Source: an uncultured Clostridia bacterium
Lineage (GTDB): Bacteria > Bacillota > Clostridia > Oscillospirales > Oscillospiraceae
DNA length: 41,177 nucleotides
Direction: 5' to 3'
Assembly (NCBI GenBank): GCA_947572235.1
Contig: CANPBB010000010.1
Span: forward strand, 1 to 41,177
Shown: positions 33,671 to 41,177 of the stretch, piece after piece
Layout of the letters: the number at the start of each line of letters is the position of its first letter
How positions within the stretch are numbered: the stretch's first letter is position 1
Notes under the pieces: generated by a model
Seen by the model: only the letters and a program-made list of their open reading frames with translations
Database searches by the model: none
Told to the model about the DNA's origin: nothing
Translations under genes and position numbers: made by a program

Positions 33671-33698
33671 TTGACAAAATCTCACAGAGGGCTATAAT
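33671..33698 (+). promoter_or_regulatory. Promoter of the MBL-fold hydrolase gene
   Basis: TTGACA (33671-33676), a 16-base spacer and TATAAT (33693-33698), about 70 bases before the start codon and divergent from the tRNA promoter. Confidence 0.88.
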
Positions 33699-33767
33699 AA
33701 AGAACAACCGCAGGCGGGAACCGCCCCAATCGGCCAGCCACCCCCCACTAAGAAAGCGAGGCGCCCC

Positions 33768-34529
33768 ATGAACCCTTGGTTCACCATCGACCCCATTGAC
33801 CGCCGCACCCACTGCATCAGCGAATACCGCCACTGGGAGGAGACCCACTGCTACCTCCTCACCGGCGAAACACGCAGTCTGCTGATCGACACAGGCTTAG
33901 GCATCTGCAACATCCTCGACTCTGTCACCGCCCTCACCGACAAGCATGTCACCGCCGTGGCCACCCACGTCCACTGGGATCACATCGGCGGTCATCAATA
34001 CTTTCCGGACTTCTGCGCCCACGCCGCGGAGCTCCCTTGGCTGCAAGGGGAATTCCCCCTGCCCGAGGACGCTGTGCGGAGGATGGCTGCCGACCGGTGC
34101 CAGCTGCCGGAGGGTTTTAAGCTCGACGCCTACACCATATTCCAAGGCACTCCCTCCCGTCTCTTGGAGGACGGGGATCTCATTGACTTAGGCGGCCGCA
34201 CCCTCCAGGTTCTCCACACACCGGGGCACTCCCCGGGGCATCTGTGCTTCTATGAGGACGCCACCAGCTATCTCTTTACCGGGGACTTAGTCTACAAGGG
34301 CACCCTTCTCGCCTACTACCCCTCCACAGATCCGGAGGCCTACCTCGCCTCCTTGGAGAAGCTGGCCGCCCTCCCCGTCCGGCGGGTATTTCCGGGGCAC
34401 CACTCCCTGCATATTTCCCCGGAAATCATCCTCCGTATGCGGGACGCCCTCCGGGAGCTGAAAGCAAAGGGCCTGCTTCACCACGGCAGCGGCGTCTTCC
34501 GCTATGGTGACTGGGCGATCCATCTTTGA
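33768..34529 (+). CDS. MBL-fold metallo-hydrolase
   Basis: The 253-residue protein has the metallo-beta-lactamase metal sites: THVHWDHIGG near residues 66-75, HTPGHSPGH near 145-153, GDLVY near 167 and GHH near 208. The compact size and order fit glyoxalase II-like or quorum-quenching-like hydrolases; the substrate is not evident. GAGGCG precedes the ATG. It is convergent and directly abutting the TfoX_C gene (stop codons at 34527-34529 and 34530-34532). Confidence 0.85.
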   Translation: MNPWFTIDPIDRRTHCISEYRHWEETHCYLLTGETRSLLIDTGLGICNILDSVTALTDKHVTAVATHVHWDHIGGHQYFPDFCAHAAELPWLQGEFPLPEDAVRRMAADRCQLPEGFKLDAYTIFQGTPSRLLEDGDLIDLGGRTLQVLHTPGHSPGHLCFYEDATSYLFTGDLVYKGTLLAYYPSTDPEAYLASLEKLAALPVRRVFPGHHSLHISPEIILRMRDALRELKAKGLLHHGSGVFRYGDWAIHL

Positions 34530-34784
34530 TCACCGGAGCTGGTCGCTGAACCCCTTCAGCTCCCTCTTCACCTCCGCCGGCAGCGCGTTGAAGTCCACCC
34601 CCCGCACCGCCCCCTCCAAGGCATAGAGGTGGACCAGACAGACATGGGGATAGACGCTCTTCAGCCGCAGATAGGCCCCCATGGCCCCGGTCTCCCGCAG
34701 CTGCTCCGGCGAGCTGATCCCCACCGCTTGGAGCTTCCGCGACATCTCCCGCCCAATATTCACCATGGATGTCAAATCCGACAT
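34530..34784 (-). CDS. TfoX C-terminal-domain protein
   Basis: The 84-residue protein matches the TfoX_C domain (PF04994): NIGREMSRKLQAVGI and SPEQLRETGAMGAYLRLKSV, a helix-hairpin-helix-like fold. It lacks the N-terminal TfoX domain of competence regulators. Stand-alone copies are common in Firmicutes and have no known job. GAGGTG precedes the ATG by 7 bases. The 34785-34911 gap shows no gene. Confidence 0.85.
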   Translation of the reverse strand: MSDLTSMVNIGREMSRKLQAVGISSPEQLRETGAMGAYLRLKSVYPHVCLVHLYALEGAVRGVDFNALPAEVKRELKGFSDQLR

Positions 34785-34911
34785 ATAGGCACACCTCTAT
34801 CTATCCATCAAAAAAACGTCCGCACGCCGGCACTTACACCCCCACCGCTGGCCCAATCTGCCGGTCGATGGAACACTTCGCAGACGGGAGCGTCGCTTCC
34901 GCCTGTTCTTT

Positions 34912-35742
34912 TTATGGCAGGGTCACGCCGTCCTCCGGCTGCAAAAATACCTCCACAATACTGCGCTGTCCCTTGGGGGGATAGAAATATACCTCCCAGA
35001 GCACCGGCTTCTCCGGCGGCGGGACGATCTCCCCATCTCCGGTCTCCTCCGTCGGCTCCACCTCGTCCAAGGGATCGCTCTCTCCCGCCTCCGCCGCCTC
35101 GCCAGATTCCCCCTCAGAGGCCTCCCCGCCGTCTGAGACCAACCGGTCAAAGCCCTCCAGCTCCGCTTGGAGCAGCCGAATATTCTCCAGCAGCACCTCC
35201 GGCTCCTCGGAGAGGTAGGAGTACCGCACGGTCAGCCGGGGCACTTCCTCCTCATAGGCCTTGAGCAGCATGTCATAGATGGCGCCGGAGCTGGCGGTCT
35301 CCTGAATGCCGGCCACATCCTCCGCCGTCCGCCGGTACACCGGGCGAAGCTCCGCCTGGTAGTAGCTGTTGCGCAGCTCCTCCATGTCGAAATCCAGACG
35401 CTCCAAGGCGTAGGAGCCGATGGCGGTCTCCTCCCGCACCTCAGTCACCGCCCGTTTCAGCATGGTCAAAGCGGACACATAGTCCACATCGGTAAGGTAC
35501 AGCCGCAGCGTCCCGCTGTCCCGGTGCTCCTCCACCAGCAGCATCAAGGTATTCACCAAGTCCTGATAGGACTCCGCCCGCAGGATATCACTGCCGGCGC
35601 CCTCCTCCCAATACCGGTTGGCGTGGGGCTCCACAGAGCCGTAATCCTGCTCCAAAAGGGAATTACAGCCGGTGAGCAGCAGAAGGAACAGGAGGGCGCC
35701 CCAGAGGAGGCCGAATCTTTGTATGTTAGCTTTTCGATCCAT
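34912..35742 (-). CDS. Lipoprotein of unknown function
   Basis: The 276-residue product has a lipoprotein signal with lipobox LTGC at about Cys26. The body (about 35-195) is helical and acidic with many aromatic residues. An Asp/Glu/Pro-rich linker (about 200-240) leads to a short beta-rich end. I do not recognise a family. It would be attached to the outer membrane face. A GGGGG-type site precedes ATG 35742; the in-frame TTG at 35760 is less likely. It follows the LUD genes on the same strand, separated by heptamer-hairpin element copy 4. Confidence 0.7.
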   Translation of the reverse strand: MDRKANIQRFGLLWGALLFLLLLTGCNSLLEQDYGSVEPHANRYWEEGAGSDILRAESYQDLVNTLMLLVEEHRDSGTLRLYLTDVDYVSALTMLKRAVTEVREETAIGSYALERLDFDMEELRNSYYQAELRPVYRRTAEDVAGIQETASSGAIYDMLLKAYEEEVPRLTVRYSYLSEEPEVLLENIRLLQAELEGFDRLVSDGGEASEGESGEAAEAGESDPLDEVEPTEETGDGEIVPPPEKPVLWEVYFYPPKGQRSIVEVFLQPEDGVTLP

Positions 35743-35762
35743 TGAAACCCCCTTTTTCAACG

Positions 35763-35889
35763 AGGAATTGGGAATGAGGAATTAGGAGTTAGGAATGGTG
35801 GTGTCCGGCTTACGCCGGACGATTTTATTCCCATCACCCCGCCGCAGACAGGATTCCTTCATTCCTAATTCCTCATTCCTAATTTTTCC
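35763..35889. repeat. Heptamer-hairpin element, copy 4
   Basis: The most complete copy: heptamers GAGGAAT/TTAGGAG type on the left (35763-35798), then GGTGGTGTCCGGC-TTAC-GCCGGAC, a spacer, then ATTCCTA/ATTCCTC heptamers (35854-35885). It fills the gap between the stop of the LUD gene (35891) and the RBS of the lipoprotein gene. Confidence 0.85.
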
Positions 35890-35890
35890 C

Positions 35891-36490
35891 TTAGTAGCCC
35901 AGTTCCTCGTCTACTAAGACCACTTCCATCTCCATGGACTTCATCCGCTTGTAGTGCACCACTAAGCCGCGGCAGATGCGCTCGGGGCTGTTGCAGTCAT
36001 AGCAGCGGTCCGCCTTGGCCGCGCAGGGGGTCTTGATCCCCATGCGCCGCGCGTTTTTGGGGGCCACCACGTTGCGCACCCGGTGCAGGGCCGACGCATA
36101 GTCCAAAGACACCTTGTTGCGTCCCGCGACAAAGTAGACCTTCCGGTGGCCAAACAGGGTGGAGGCCGCCCGGTTGCCCACGCCGTCGATGCTGATGATC
36201 TCCCCGGTGCTCTCGGCAATGCCGTTGGCGGAGAGGAGATAGACCTCCGTACTCATAGCCGCCCGCCGCGCCGCCTCCACATCCTCACTGCGCCGGTGGT
36301 AGATCAGCGTATTGTGGGACGCCAGAGAGTCGTAGAGCCCCAGCTCCTCCAGCGTCATAGAGACGCCGCAGCCCACCGCCGTGCCATCAATCACCCGATT
36401 GAGATACGCCGCCGCCTCCGCCCCCGTGGCGCAGACGGTGACGGTGAAGCCATTGCGCTCCAATACTCTTTGCAGATTTGTAAAATCCAT
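35891..36490 (-). CDS. LUD-domain protein, paralog 1
   Basis: The 199-residue protein belongs to the LUD (lactate utilisation, PF02589) family. It has the GCGVSMTLEELGLY block near 40-53, LLSANGIAESTGEI near 84-97 and VGNRAASTLFGHRKVYFVAGRNK near 102-124. The C-terminal part has a cysteine cluster (CAAKADRCYDCNSPERIC, about 156-173) that may bind a metal or Fe-S cluster. LutC-type partners LutA and LutB are absent, so a link to lactate is only by family name. The adjacent upstream gene encodes a close paralog of the same length. A GGGGG site precedes the ATG. Confidence 0.85.
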   Translation of the reverse strand: MDFTNLQRVLERNGFTVTVCATGAEAAAYLNRVIDGTAVGCGVSMTLEELGLYDSLASHNTLIYHRRSEDVEAARRAAMSTEVYLLSANGIAESTGEIISIDGVGNRAASTLFGHRKVYFVAGRNKVSLDYASALHRVRNVVAPKNARRMGIKTPCAAKADRCYDCNSPERICRGLVVHYKRMKSMEMEVVLVDEELGY

Positions 36491-36507
36491 AAAGGCCCCC
36501 TTTTTGT

Positions 36508-36546
36508 CAGGAGTGAGGAGTTGCGGGATCCATTCACTTCTAACCC
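36508..36546. repeat. Heptamer element, short copy 5
   Basis: AGGAGTGAGGAGTTGCGGGATCC-type sequence followed by ATTCACTTCTAACCC lies between the two LUD genes. It matches the arms of the other copies but has a shortened core without a strong hairpin. Confidence 0.6.
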
Positions 36547-36547
36547 A

Positions 36548-37147
36548 CTAAAACCCCAAATCCTCGTCCACCAGGACCACTTCCATCTCCATGGACAGCA
36601 TCCTTTGGTAGTGCACCACCAAGCCGCGGCAGATGCGCTCCGGGCTCTTGCAGTTGTAGCAGCGGTCCGCCTTGGCCGCGCAGGGGGTCTTGCAGCCTAA
36701 GCGCTGGGCGTTTTTGGGCGCCACTACGTTGCGCACCCGGTGCAGCGCGGCCGCAAAATCCGGGGACACCTTGTTGCGCCCCGCCACAAAGTAGACCTTC
36801 CGGTGGCCAAACAGCGTGGAGGCCACCCGGTTGCCCGTGCCGTCGATGTTGATAATCTCCCCGGTATCCTCAGCAATACCGTTGGCGGAGAGCAGGTACA
36901 CCTCTGTGGTCATCGCCTTTCGCCGGGCCTCCTGCGGGTCCTCGCTGATGCCGTGGTAGTGGAGCGTGTTGTGCGCTCCCAGAGACCGGTAGAGATCCAG
37001 CTGCCGCAGCGTCATCGACCCGCCGCAGCCCACGGTGGTCTTGTCAATCACCCGATTGAGATACGCCGCCGCCTCCGCCCCCGTGGCGCAGACGGTGACA
37101 GTGAAGCCATTGCGCTCCAGCGTCTGCTTTAATGCCTCAAATGCCAT
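36548..37147 (-). CDS. LUD-domain protein, paralog 2
   Basis: It has 199 residues and is about 80 percent identical by eye to the next gene, with the same GCGGSMTLRQLDLY, STLFGHRKVYFVAGRNK and CAAKADRCYNCKSPERIC blocks. Conservation runs at the protein level over the whole length, so both copies are probably functional after a tandem duplication. AAAGGAGG precedes the ATG. It is the upstream member on the minus strand. Confidence 0.85.
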   Translation of the reverse strand: MAFEALKQTLERNGFTVTVCATGAEAAAYLNRVIDKTTVGCGGSMTLRQLDLYRSLGAHNTLHYHGISEDPQEARRKAMTTEVYLLSANGIAEDTGEIINIDGTGNRVASTLFGHRKVYFVAGRNKVSPDFAAALHRVRNVVAPKNAQRLGCKTPCAAKADRCYNCKSPERICRGLVVHYQRMLSMEMEVVLVDEDLGF

Positions 37148-37254
37148 AATAGCCTCCTTTTTGTGTGAAATCAGGAATAATCGTACCGCTTGACTGCGGC
37201 GGATTTGAACCGTTTCTATGCCAGAAGCTCCAACGCCGGTGGATTTTTACAAAT

Positions 37255-38127
37255 TTACATAGCGTTTTTGTCGTAGGCCGTAAAGCCCTCGCCTAAGACC
37301 TCGTGGGCTTGGCAGACGATGACGAAGGCCGCGGGATCGCGCTCATTGACCAGCTCCTTGACCATGGCCACCTGACGGCGGCGGATGGCGCAGAGGATCA
37401 CCCGCTTCTCGCCGCCGGAGAAGCCGCCGGTGCCGTTGAGCAGGGTAATACCCATGTCCAGCTCCAAAAGAGCGGCGGCGATTGTGCCGCTGTGGTCGCT
37501 AATGATATAGGCCAGCACCGCCCTCTGGGAGCCGTAGATCACCATATCCATGACAATGGTGGCGATATACAGCGCCACAATGCCGTAGAGCGCGTTGTTC
37601 AGGCTGCGGAATGCCGCGGCGTAGGCCACAATGACCACCAAATCAATCGCCAGACACAGCCGGCCCATGGAGAGGTTGGGCAGATGGTACTTGAGCAGCC
37701 GGGCCAGCAGCTCCGTGCCGCCGCTGGTGGCATTGGCCATCAGCACCAGCCCCAGTGAAAAGCCCAAGGTCAGGCCGCCGTAGAGGCTGGCCAAGAGGGG
37801 GTCCATGGGTGAAAAGGTGTGGACCGCGGCCATTATATCCACAAAGATGGAGCTGACCGCCATACAGTACAGCGAGGAGAGCAGCAGCCCCACCCCCATC
37901 CGCCGCACACCGGCAACAAACAGGGGCACATTCATAACAATCACCATCGCGCCCACCGGCAGAACGGGCCAAATACGGTTTAGAATCTGGGCGATACCGG
38001 TGAGCCCGCCGAAGGCGATATGGTTGGGCTGGAAAAACCAGTTAAAGGACAGGGCATAGATCAGGGCGCCGAAGGTGATCAAACTGTAGGCCTTCAGGAG
38101 CTTCAAGAGGGTGTGGCGCTGGGTCAT
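37255..38127 (-). CDS. YitT-family membrane protein
   Basis: The 290-residue protein has about five to six hydrophobic helices in its first ~190 residues with the family motif FQPNHIAFGGLTGIAQIL near 30-48 and ATSGGTELLARLL near 135-147. A C-terminal DUF2179 domain (about 215-275) includes GTGGFSGGEKRVILCAIRRRQ. YitT proteins are widespread in Firmicutes and of unknown function; a transport or osmotic role has been suggested only loosely. AAAGGAAA precedes the ATG. The 38128-38282 gap shows no gene. Confidence 0.88.
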   Translation of the reverse strand: MTQRHTLLKLLKAYSLITFGALIYALSFNWFFQPNHIAFGGLTGIAQILNRIWPVLPVGAMVIVMNVPLFVAGVRRMGVGLLLSSLYCMAVSSIFVDIMAAVHTFSPMDPLLASLYGGLTLGFSLGLVLMANATSGGTELLARLLKYHLPNLSMGRLCLAIDLVVIVAYAAAFRSLNNALYGIVALYIATIVMDMVIYGSQRAVLAYIISDHSGTIAAALLELDMGITLLNGTGGFSGGEKRVILCAIRRRQVAMVKELVNERDPAAFVIVCQAHEVLGEGFTAYDKNAM

Positions 38128-38282
38128 AGAGGTTTCCTTTCTGTTTTGAGAGTAAAAAAGCGCCTTTACAGGGATGAGATCCGCCCCATTCCATCCAGCG
38201 AAGGCCAGCTGTTTTCACAGAGACCTCCGACAGGCGGAGACAGCGGGCGGAGATGCTCTGCCGCATCTTCCCGCGGGAAAAC

Positions 38283-40523
38283 TCAGAGGATCTGCATTTG
38301 CTTCTCCTCTCCATCCTCCTCCCGCACCACCGCGCCGGCAGCGGGAACCGCGCGGCAGCGATACCGGGCCAAGTTGGTAATGGGGCTGTCCTCCAGCGGG
38401 CAGACGGAGGCGACATGATGCTTGGGCTTCAGGGTCATCACCTGCACCCCCTGCGTGGTGCGGGTGGTTTTGGGTGTGAGCAGCGCCGTGCTGAACACCA
38501 GCGCGCGGGGCTCTGTGGAGTAGACCGCCAGCTCTCTCTCCTCCCGCAGGGCCACGATCCCCACCAGAGGGCTCTTGTCCGAGTAGGCCCCGGTGAGGCG
38601 CCGGCGGTTGCTGGTGGTCTTATAGGCGGAGAGATCCACACGGGCGGCCTTGCCGTTTTCAAAGAAGAACACCAGCGCCCCGGTGTAATCCCTTGGCAGG
38701 TGGAGGAACACCACCCGTTCCTCCGGCTCCATCCCCAGCTTTGAGGGGAGATAGTCCCCCAAGGCGCTGGCCTTGCTGTCCTCAAAGTCCGAGAGCCGTG
38801 CCTTGTACACTTGGCACTTGTCGGTGAAGAACATCACCTCGTCCCGGTTTGACGCCTCAAAGGACTGGCGGAGGCCGTCCTCCTCCTTATATTTCTGGGT
38901 ATCCGCCATCCGCAGAGACTGGGGGGTGATCTTCTTAAAATACCCCTCCCGGGAGAGGAACACGCTCACCGGATAGTCCGGCGTCTCCTCCTCCTCCCGG
39001 TACTCCTCCACCTCGTGGGCATAGACAATGGTGGTCCGCCGGGGCTGGGCGTACTGCTTCCTCACCTCGGCCAGCTCGTCGATGATGAGCTTCCGCACCC
39101 GCCTGTGGTTCCCAAGGATGTCCTCCAGATCGTCAATCTCGTCCCGGAGGGCCTCCTCCTCTTGGACGCGCTTGAGAATATACGCCTTGTTGATGTTGCG
39201 CAGCTTGATCTCCGCCACGTACTCCGCCTGAATCTCGTCAATGCCGAAGCCGATCATCAGGTTCGGCACCACCAAAGCCTCCTCCTCGGTCTCCCGGATG
39301 ATGGAGATGGCCTTGTCAATGTCCAAGAGAATCCGCTTGAGGCCCTTCAGCAGATGGAGCTTATCCTTCCGCTTTTTCAGCACAAAGCAGATGCGCCGCT
39401 TCACGCTCTCCGTGCGCCAAGCGCACCACTCCTCCAGAAGCTCCCGGACCCCCATCACACGGGGGGAACCCCCCACCAGCACGTTGAAGTTGCAGCTGAG
39501 GCTGTCCTGGAGGGTGGTGGTCTTGAAGAGCTTGGCCATGAGCTTGTCCGGGTCCACCCCCCGCTTCAGATCAATGGTGAGCTTCAGGCCGGAGAGGTCG
39601 GTCTCGTCCCGCATATCGCTGACCTCCCGGAGCCTGCCGCCCTTAATCAGCTCCGCGGCCTTGTCCAAGATGGCCTCCGTGGTGGTGGAGTAGGGGATCT
39701 CATAAATCTCAATGAGATTTTCCGCCTTCACATACCGCCACTTGGCCCGGAGCTTCACGCTGCCCCGGCCAGTGCGGTAGATCTCCTCCAGCGCGGCGCT
39801 GTCGCAGATGATCTCGCCGCCGGTGGGAAAATCCGGGGCCAAAAGGGTGGCGGAGAGGTCGCAGTCCGGATTTTTCAAAAAGGCGATGGTGGTGTCGCAG
39901 ACCTCCCCCAAGTTGAACCCGCAGACTTGGGAGGCCATGCCCACAGCAATCCCCTGGTTGGCGCTGACTAAGATATTGGGGAAGGTGGTGGGCAGGAGAG
40001 ACGGCTCCTTCATGGTGTTGTCATAGTTGTCCACAAAGTCCACAGTATCCTGGTCGATGTCCCGGAAGAGCTCGGCGCAGATGGGGGAGAGCTTGGCCTC
40101 GGTATACCGGCTGGCAGCATAGGCCATATCCCGGGAGTAGACCTTGCCGAAGTTGCCCTTGGAATCCACAAAGGGATGGAGCAGGGCGCCGTAGCCCTTG
40201 GAGAGGCGGACCATGGTCTCATAGATAGCGCTGTCGCCGTGGGGGTTGAGGCGCATGGTCTGGCCCACGATGTTGGCGGACTTGGTCCGCGCCCCAGTGA
40301 GGAGGCCCATCTTGTACATGGTGTAGAGGAGCTTCCGGTGGGAGGGCTTGAAGCCGTCGATCTCCGGGATGGCGCGGGAGAGGATGACGGACATGGCGTA
40401 GGGCATGAAGTTTGTCTCCAGCGTCTGGGTGATGGGCTGCTCCAACACAGCGGAATGCAGGCCCATAACGTTGGGGTTGTTGGCTTTTTTGGTTCCCTCA
40501 GAGGGGGATTTCTTTTTTGGCAT
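38283..40523 (-). CDS. parC: DNA topoisomerase IV/gyrase-type A subunit
   Basis: The 746-residue protein has the type IIA topoisomerase A-subunit fold. It shows FMPYAMSVILSRAIPEIDGFKPSHRKLL near 39-66, the catalytic Tyr140 in AASRYTEAKLS, GIAVGMAS near 190 and FPTGG near 230. The C-terminal beta-pinwheel is short and lacks the canonical GyrA box (QRRGGKG), which favours ParC over GyrA. It cuts and rejoins DNA with a ParE/GyrB partner to separate sister chromosomes. The partner is not next to it inside the window and could lie beyond 41177. AAGGAG precedes the ATG; a GTGCCC/GGGCAC hairpin lies in its leader (40540-40555). Confidence 0.88.
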   Translation of the reverse strand: MPKKKSPSEGTKKANNPNVMGLHSAVLEQPITQTLETNFMPYAMSVILSRAIPEIDGFKPSHRKLLYTMYKMGLLTGARTKSANIVGQTMRLNPHGDSAIYETMVRLSKGYGALLHPFVDSKGNFGKVYSRDMAYAASRYTEAKLSPICAELFRDIDQDTVDFVDNYDNTMKEPSLLPTTFPNILVSANQGIAVGMASQVCGFNLGEVCDTTIAFLKNPDCDLSATLLAPDFPTGGEIICDSAALEEIYRTGRGSVKLRAKWRYVKAENLIEIYEIPYSTTTEAILDKAAELIKGGRLREVSDMRDETDLSGLKLTIDLKRGVDPDKLMAKLFKTTTLQDSLSCNFNVLVGGSPRVMGVRELLEEWCAWRTESVKRRICFVLKKRKDKLHLLKGLKRILLDIDKAISIIRETEEEALVVPNLMIGFGIDEIQAEYVAEIKLRNINKAYILKRVQEEEALRDEIDDLEDILGNHRRVRKLIIDELAEVRKQYAQPRRTTIVYAHEVEEYREEEETPDYPVSVFLSREGYFKKITPQSLRMADTQKYKEEDGLRQSFEASNRDEVMFFTDKCQVYKARLSDFEDSKASALGDYLPSKLGMEPEERVVFLHLPRDYTGALVFFFENGKAARVDLSAYKTTSNRRRLTGAYSDKSPLVGIVALREERELAVYSTEPRALVFSTALLTPKTTRTTQGVQVMTLKPKHHVASVCPLEDSPITNLARYRCRAVPAAGAVVREEDGEEKQMQIL

Positions 40524-40800
40524 GGCGGGTGCTCCTTATTGTGCCCCGCAGGGCACCGTGCTTTTTTGTGATGATAATTGGATTTTTGCCCCTTCAGCAG
40601 GGGGGAAAAACAGGTGGTTTTGGGGGAAAAAGCAGTGAAAAACAGGAAAAAACAAGGGGGGGTGTTGCATGGGCTGCTGCACGCTTTGCGGTGGCCGGGG
40701 GTGCTGTGCAGGGGCGTTGTGTTCTATAGAGGTTGGGGCGTTGGATATGGTTCGTGAAAACAGGTGCATGGGCGGACATGATCCACCCGTCCCCGGTGCG
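40524..40800. other. Leader and spacer upstream of parC
   Basis: This spacer has a GTGCCC-CGCA-GGGCAC hairpin followed by T6 on the plus strand, then G-rich and purine-rich sequence without a supported gene. No clear minus-strand promoter was recognised. Confidence 0.35.
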
Positions 40801-41000
40801 GGGGGACGGGTGGTTATCGGGGTGTTCCGGGGGATGGGGGACGGTGCACCGGGGCCATCGCGCCCTACAAAGGGGTGACGGAAGTGTCTGCGCGGAATCC
40901 CTCCACCGATGCGCGGCGGTCCCCCGCCCTTTAGCAGGGGAGGCAAGGCGCGAAGCGCCGCAGCCGTTCGGCCCGGTGCAGCGGGGCGGGCGCAAGGACT
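40801..41000. repeat. Composite intergenic repeat, copy 2
   Basis: It aligns with 11169-11455 over the modules GGGGGACGGGTGG, CGCGCCCTAC, GGAATCCCTCCACCG, GCGGTCCCCC, AGGCAAGGCGCGAAGCGCC, GCAGCCGTT and GGGCGGGCGCA in the same order. It is followed directly by the 40-bp satellite. Confidence 0.75.
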
Positions 41001-41042
41001 GTGTCCCGCCGCAGGCGGGGCGGGAGTCCGCCGCTCCCCTAA

Positions 41043-41177
41043 GCGCCCTTTTGCCGGATTGCCTGCAAGCGCCAAAAGGGAAGTGCGCTTTTGCCGGATT
41101 ACCTGCAAGCACTAAAAGGGACGTGCGCTTTTGCCGGATTACCTGCAAGCGCCAAAAGGGAAGTGCGCTTTTGCCGG
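41043..41177. repeat. 40-bp tandem satellite, open at window end
   Basis: The unit CTTTTGCCGGATT... repeats at 41048, 41088, 41128 and 41168 with only a few substitutions. Each unit has a CTTTTG/CAAAAG dyad. The period is not a multiple of three, so it is not coding. The array continues past the end of the window. Confidence 0.9.

Noticed and set aside
37190-37215. A tRNA T-arm-like GGTTCAAATCC on the minus strand between the YitT and LUD genes
   Set aside because: No acceptor stem, D arm or anticodon arm can be fitted around it; probably chance or a decayed heptamer-element core.
41043-41177. CRISPR array
   Set aside because: The 40-base units are contiguous with no unique spacers and no cas genes are near.

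Overview
The window looks like a chromosome segment of an anaerobic, GC-rich, low-motility gut Firmicute of the Oscillospiraceae type (Flavonifractor/Oscillibacter/Pseudoflavonifractor-like). This is inferred from the gene set (Rex-box adhE, reverse rubrerythrin with a PerR/Fur regulator, RNase J, BlaI/M56 pair, PF06541 membrane protein, YitT proteins), strong GGAGG-type ribosome binding sites, C/G-ending codons and sigma-A promoters. No rRNA, CRISPR array, prophage or complete transposase was seen.

Layout. 0-5.8 kb (+): a YhaN/SbcC-like ATPase, a PF06541 membrane protein, an Mrp/NBP35 Fe-S carrier ATPase and a lipoprotein with four PepSY-like repeats. 6.1-10.1 kb (-): an autoregulated blaI-M56 metallopeptidase operon with two clear BlaI operators. 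10.3-18.6 kb (+): an amidohydrolase, RNase J, glutamine-dependent NAD synthetase and a RACo-type corrinoid reactivase, separated by long repeat-rich spacers. 18.7-19.6 kb (-): an orphan ATPase-type sensor kinase. 20.0-21.0 kb (+): gapA. 21.1-24.5 kb: an AT-richer accessory patch with a XRE regulator, a small membrane protein, an IS200/IS605-like palindrome cluster, three gene fragments and two zinc-ribbon proteins. 24.5-25.9 kb (-): a perR-rubrerythrin-desulforedoxin-like oxidative stress operon. 26.1-29.9 kb (+): a small protein with an inositol monophosphatase, then Rex-controlled adhE. 30.0-32.6 kb (-): XRE regulator and lepA. 33.1-33.7 kb: tRNA-Gly followed by two perfect 173-bp tandem copies of its own 3' end plus terminator. 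33.8-34.5 kb (+): an MBL-fold hydrolase. 34.5-40.5 kb (-): TfoX_C protein, lipoprotein, tandem LUD paralogs, YitT protein and a topoisomerase IV/gyrase A subunit. 40.8-41.2 kb: a composite repeat and a 40-bp satellite that runs off the window.

Common themes are redox balance and anaerobic metabolism (GapA, AdhE/Rex, NadE, rubrerythrin, corrinoid reactivase) and an unusual density of non-coding repeats. The most interesting are: a heptamer-flanked hairpin element that fills stop-to-RBS gaps between co-directional genes and in several cases supplies the stop codon; two diverged ~270-bp copies of a conserved non-coding element flanking the RNase J gene; and the tRNA-Gly tail array. No complete new protein system was recognised; the novelty is in the non-coding architecture.
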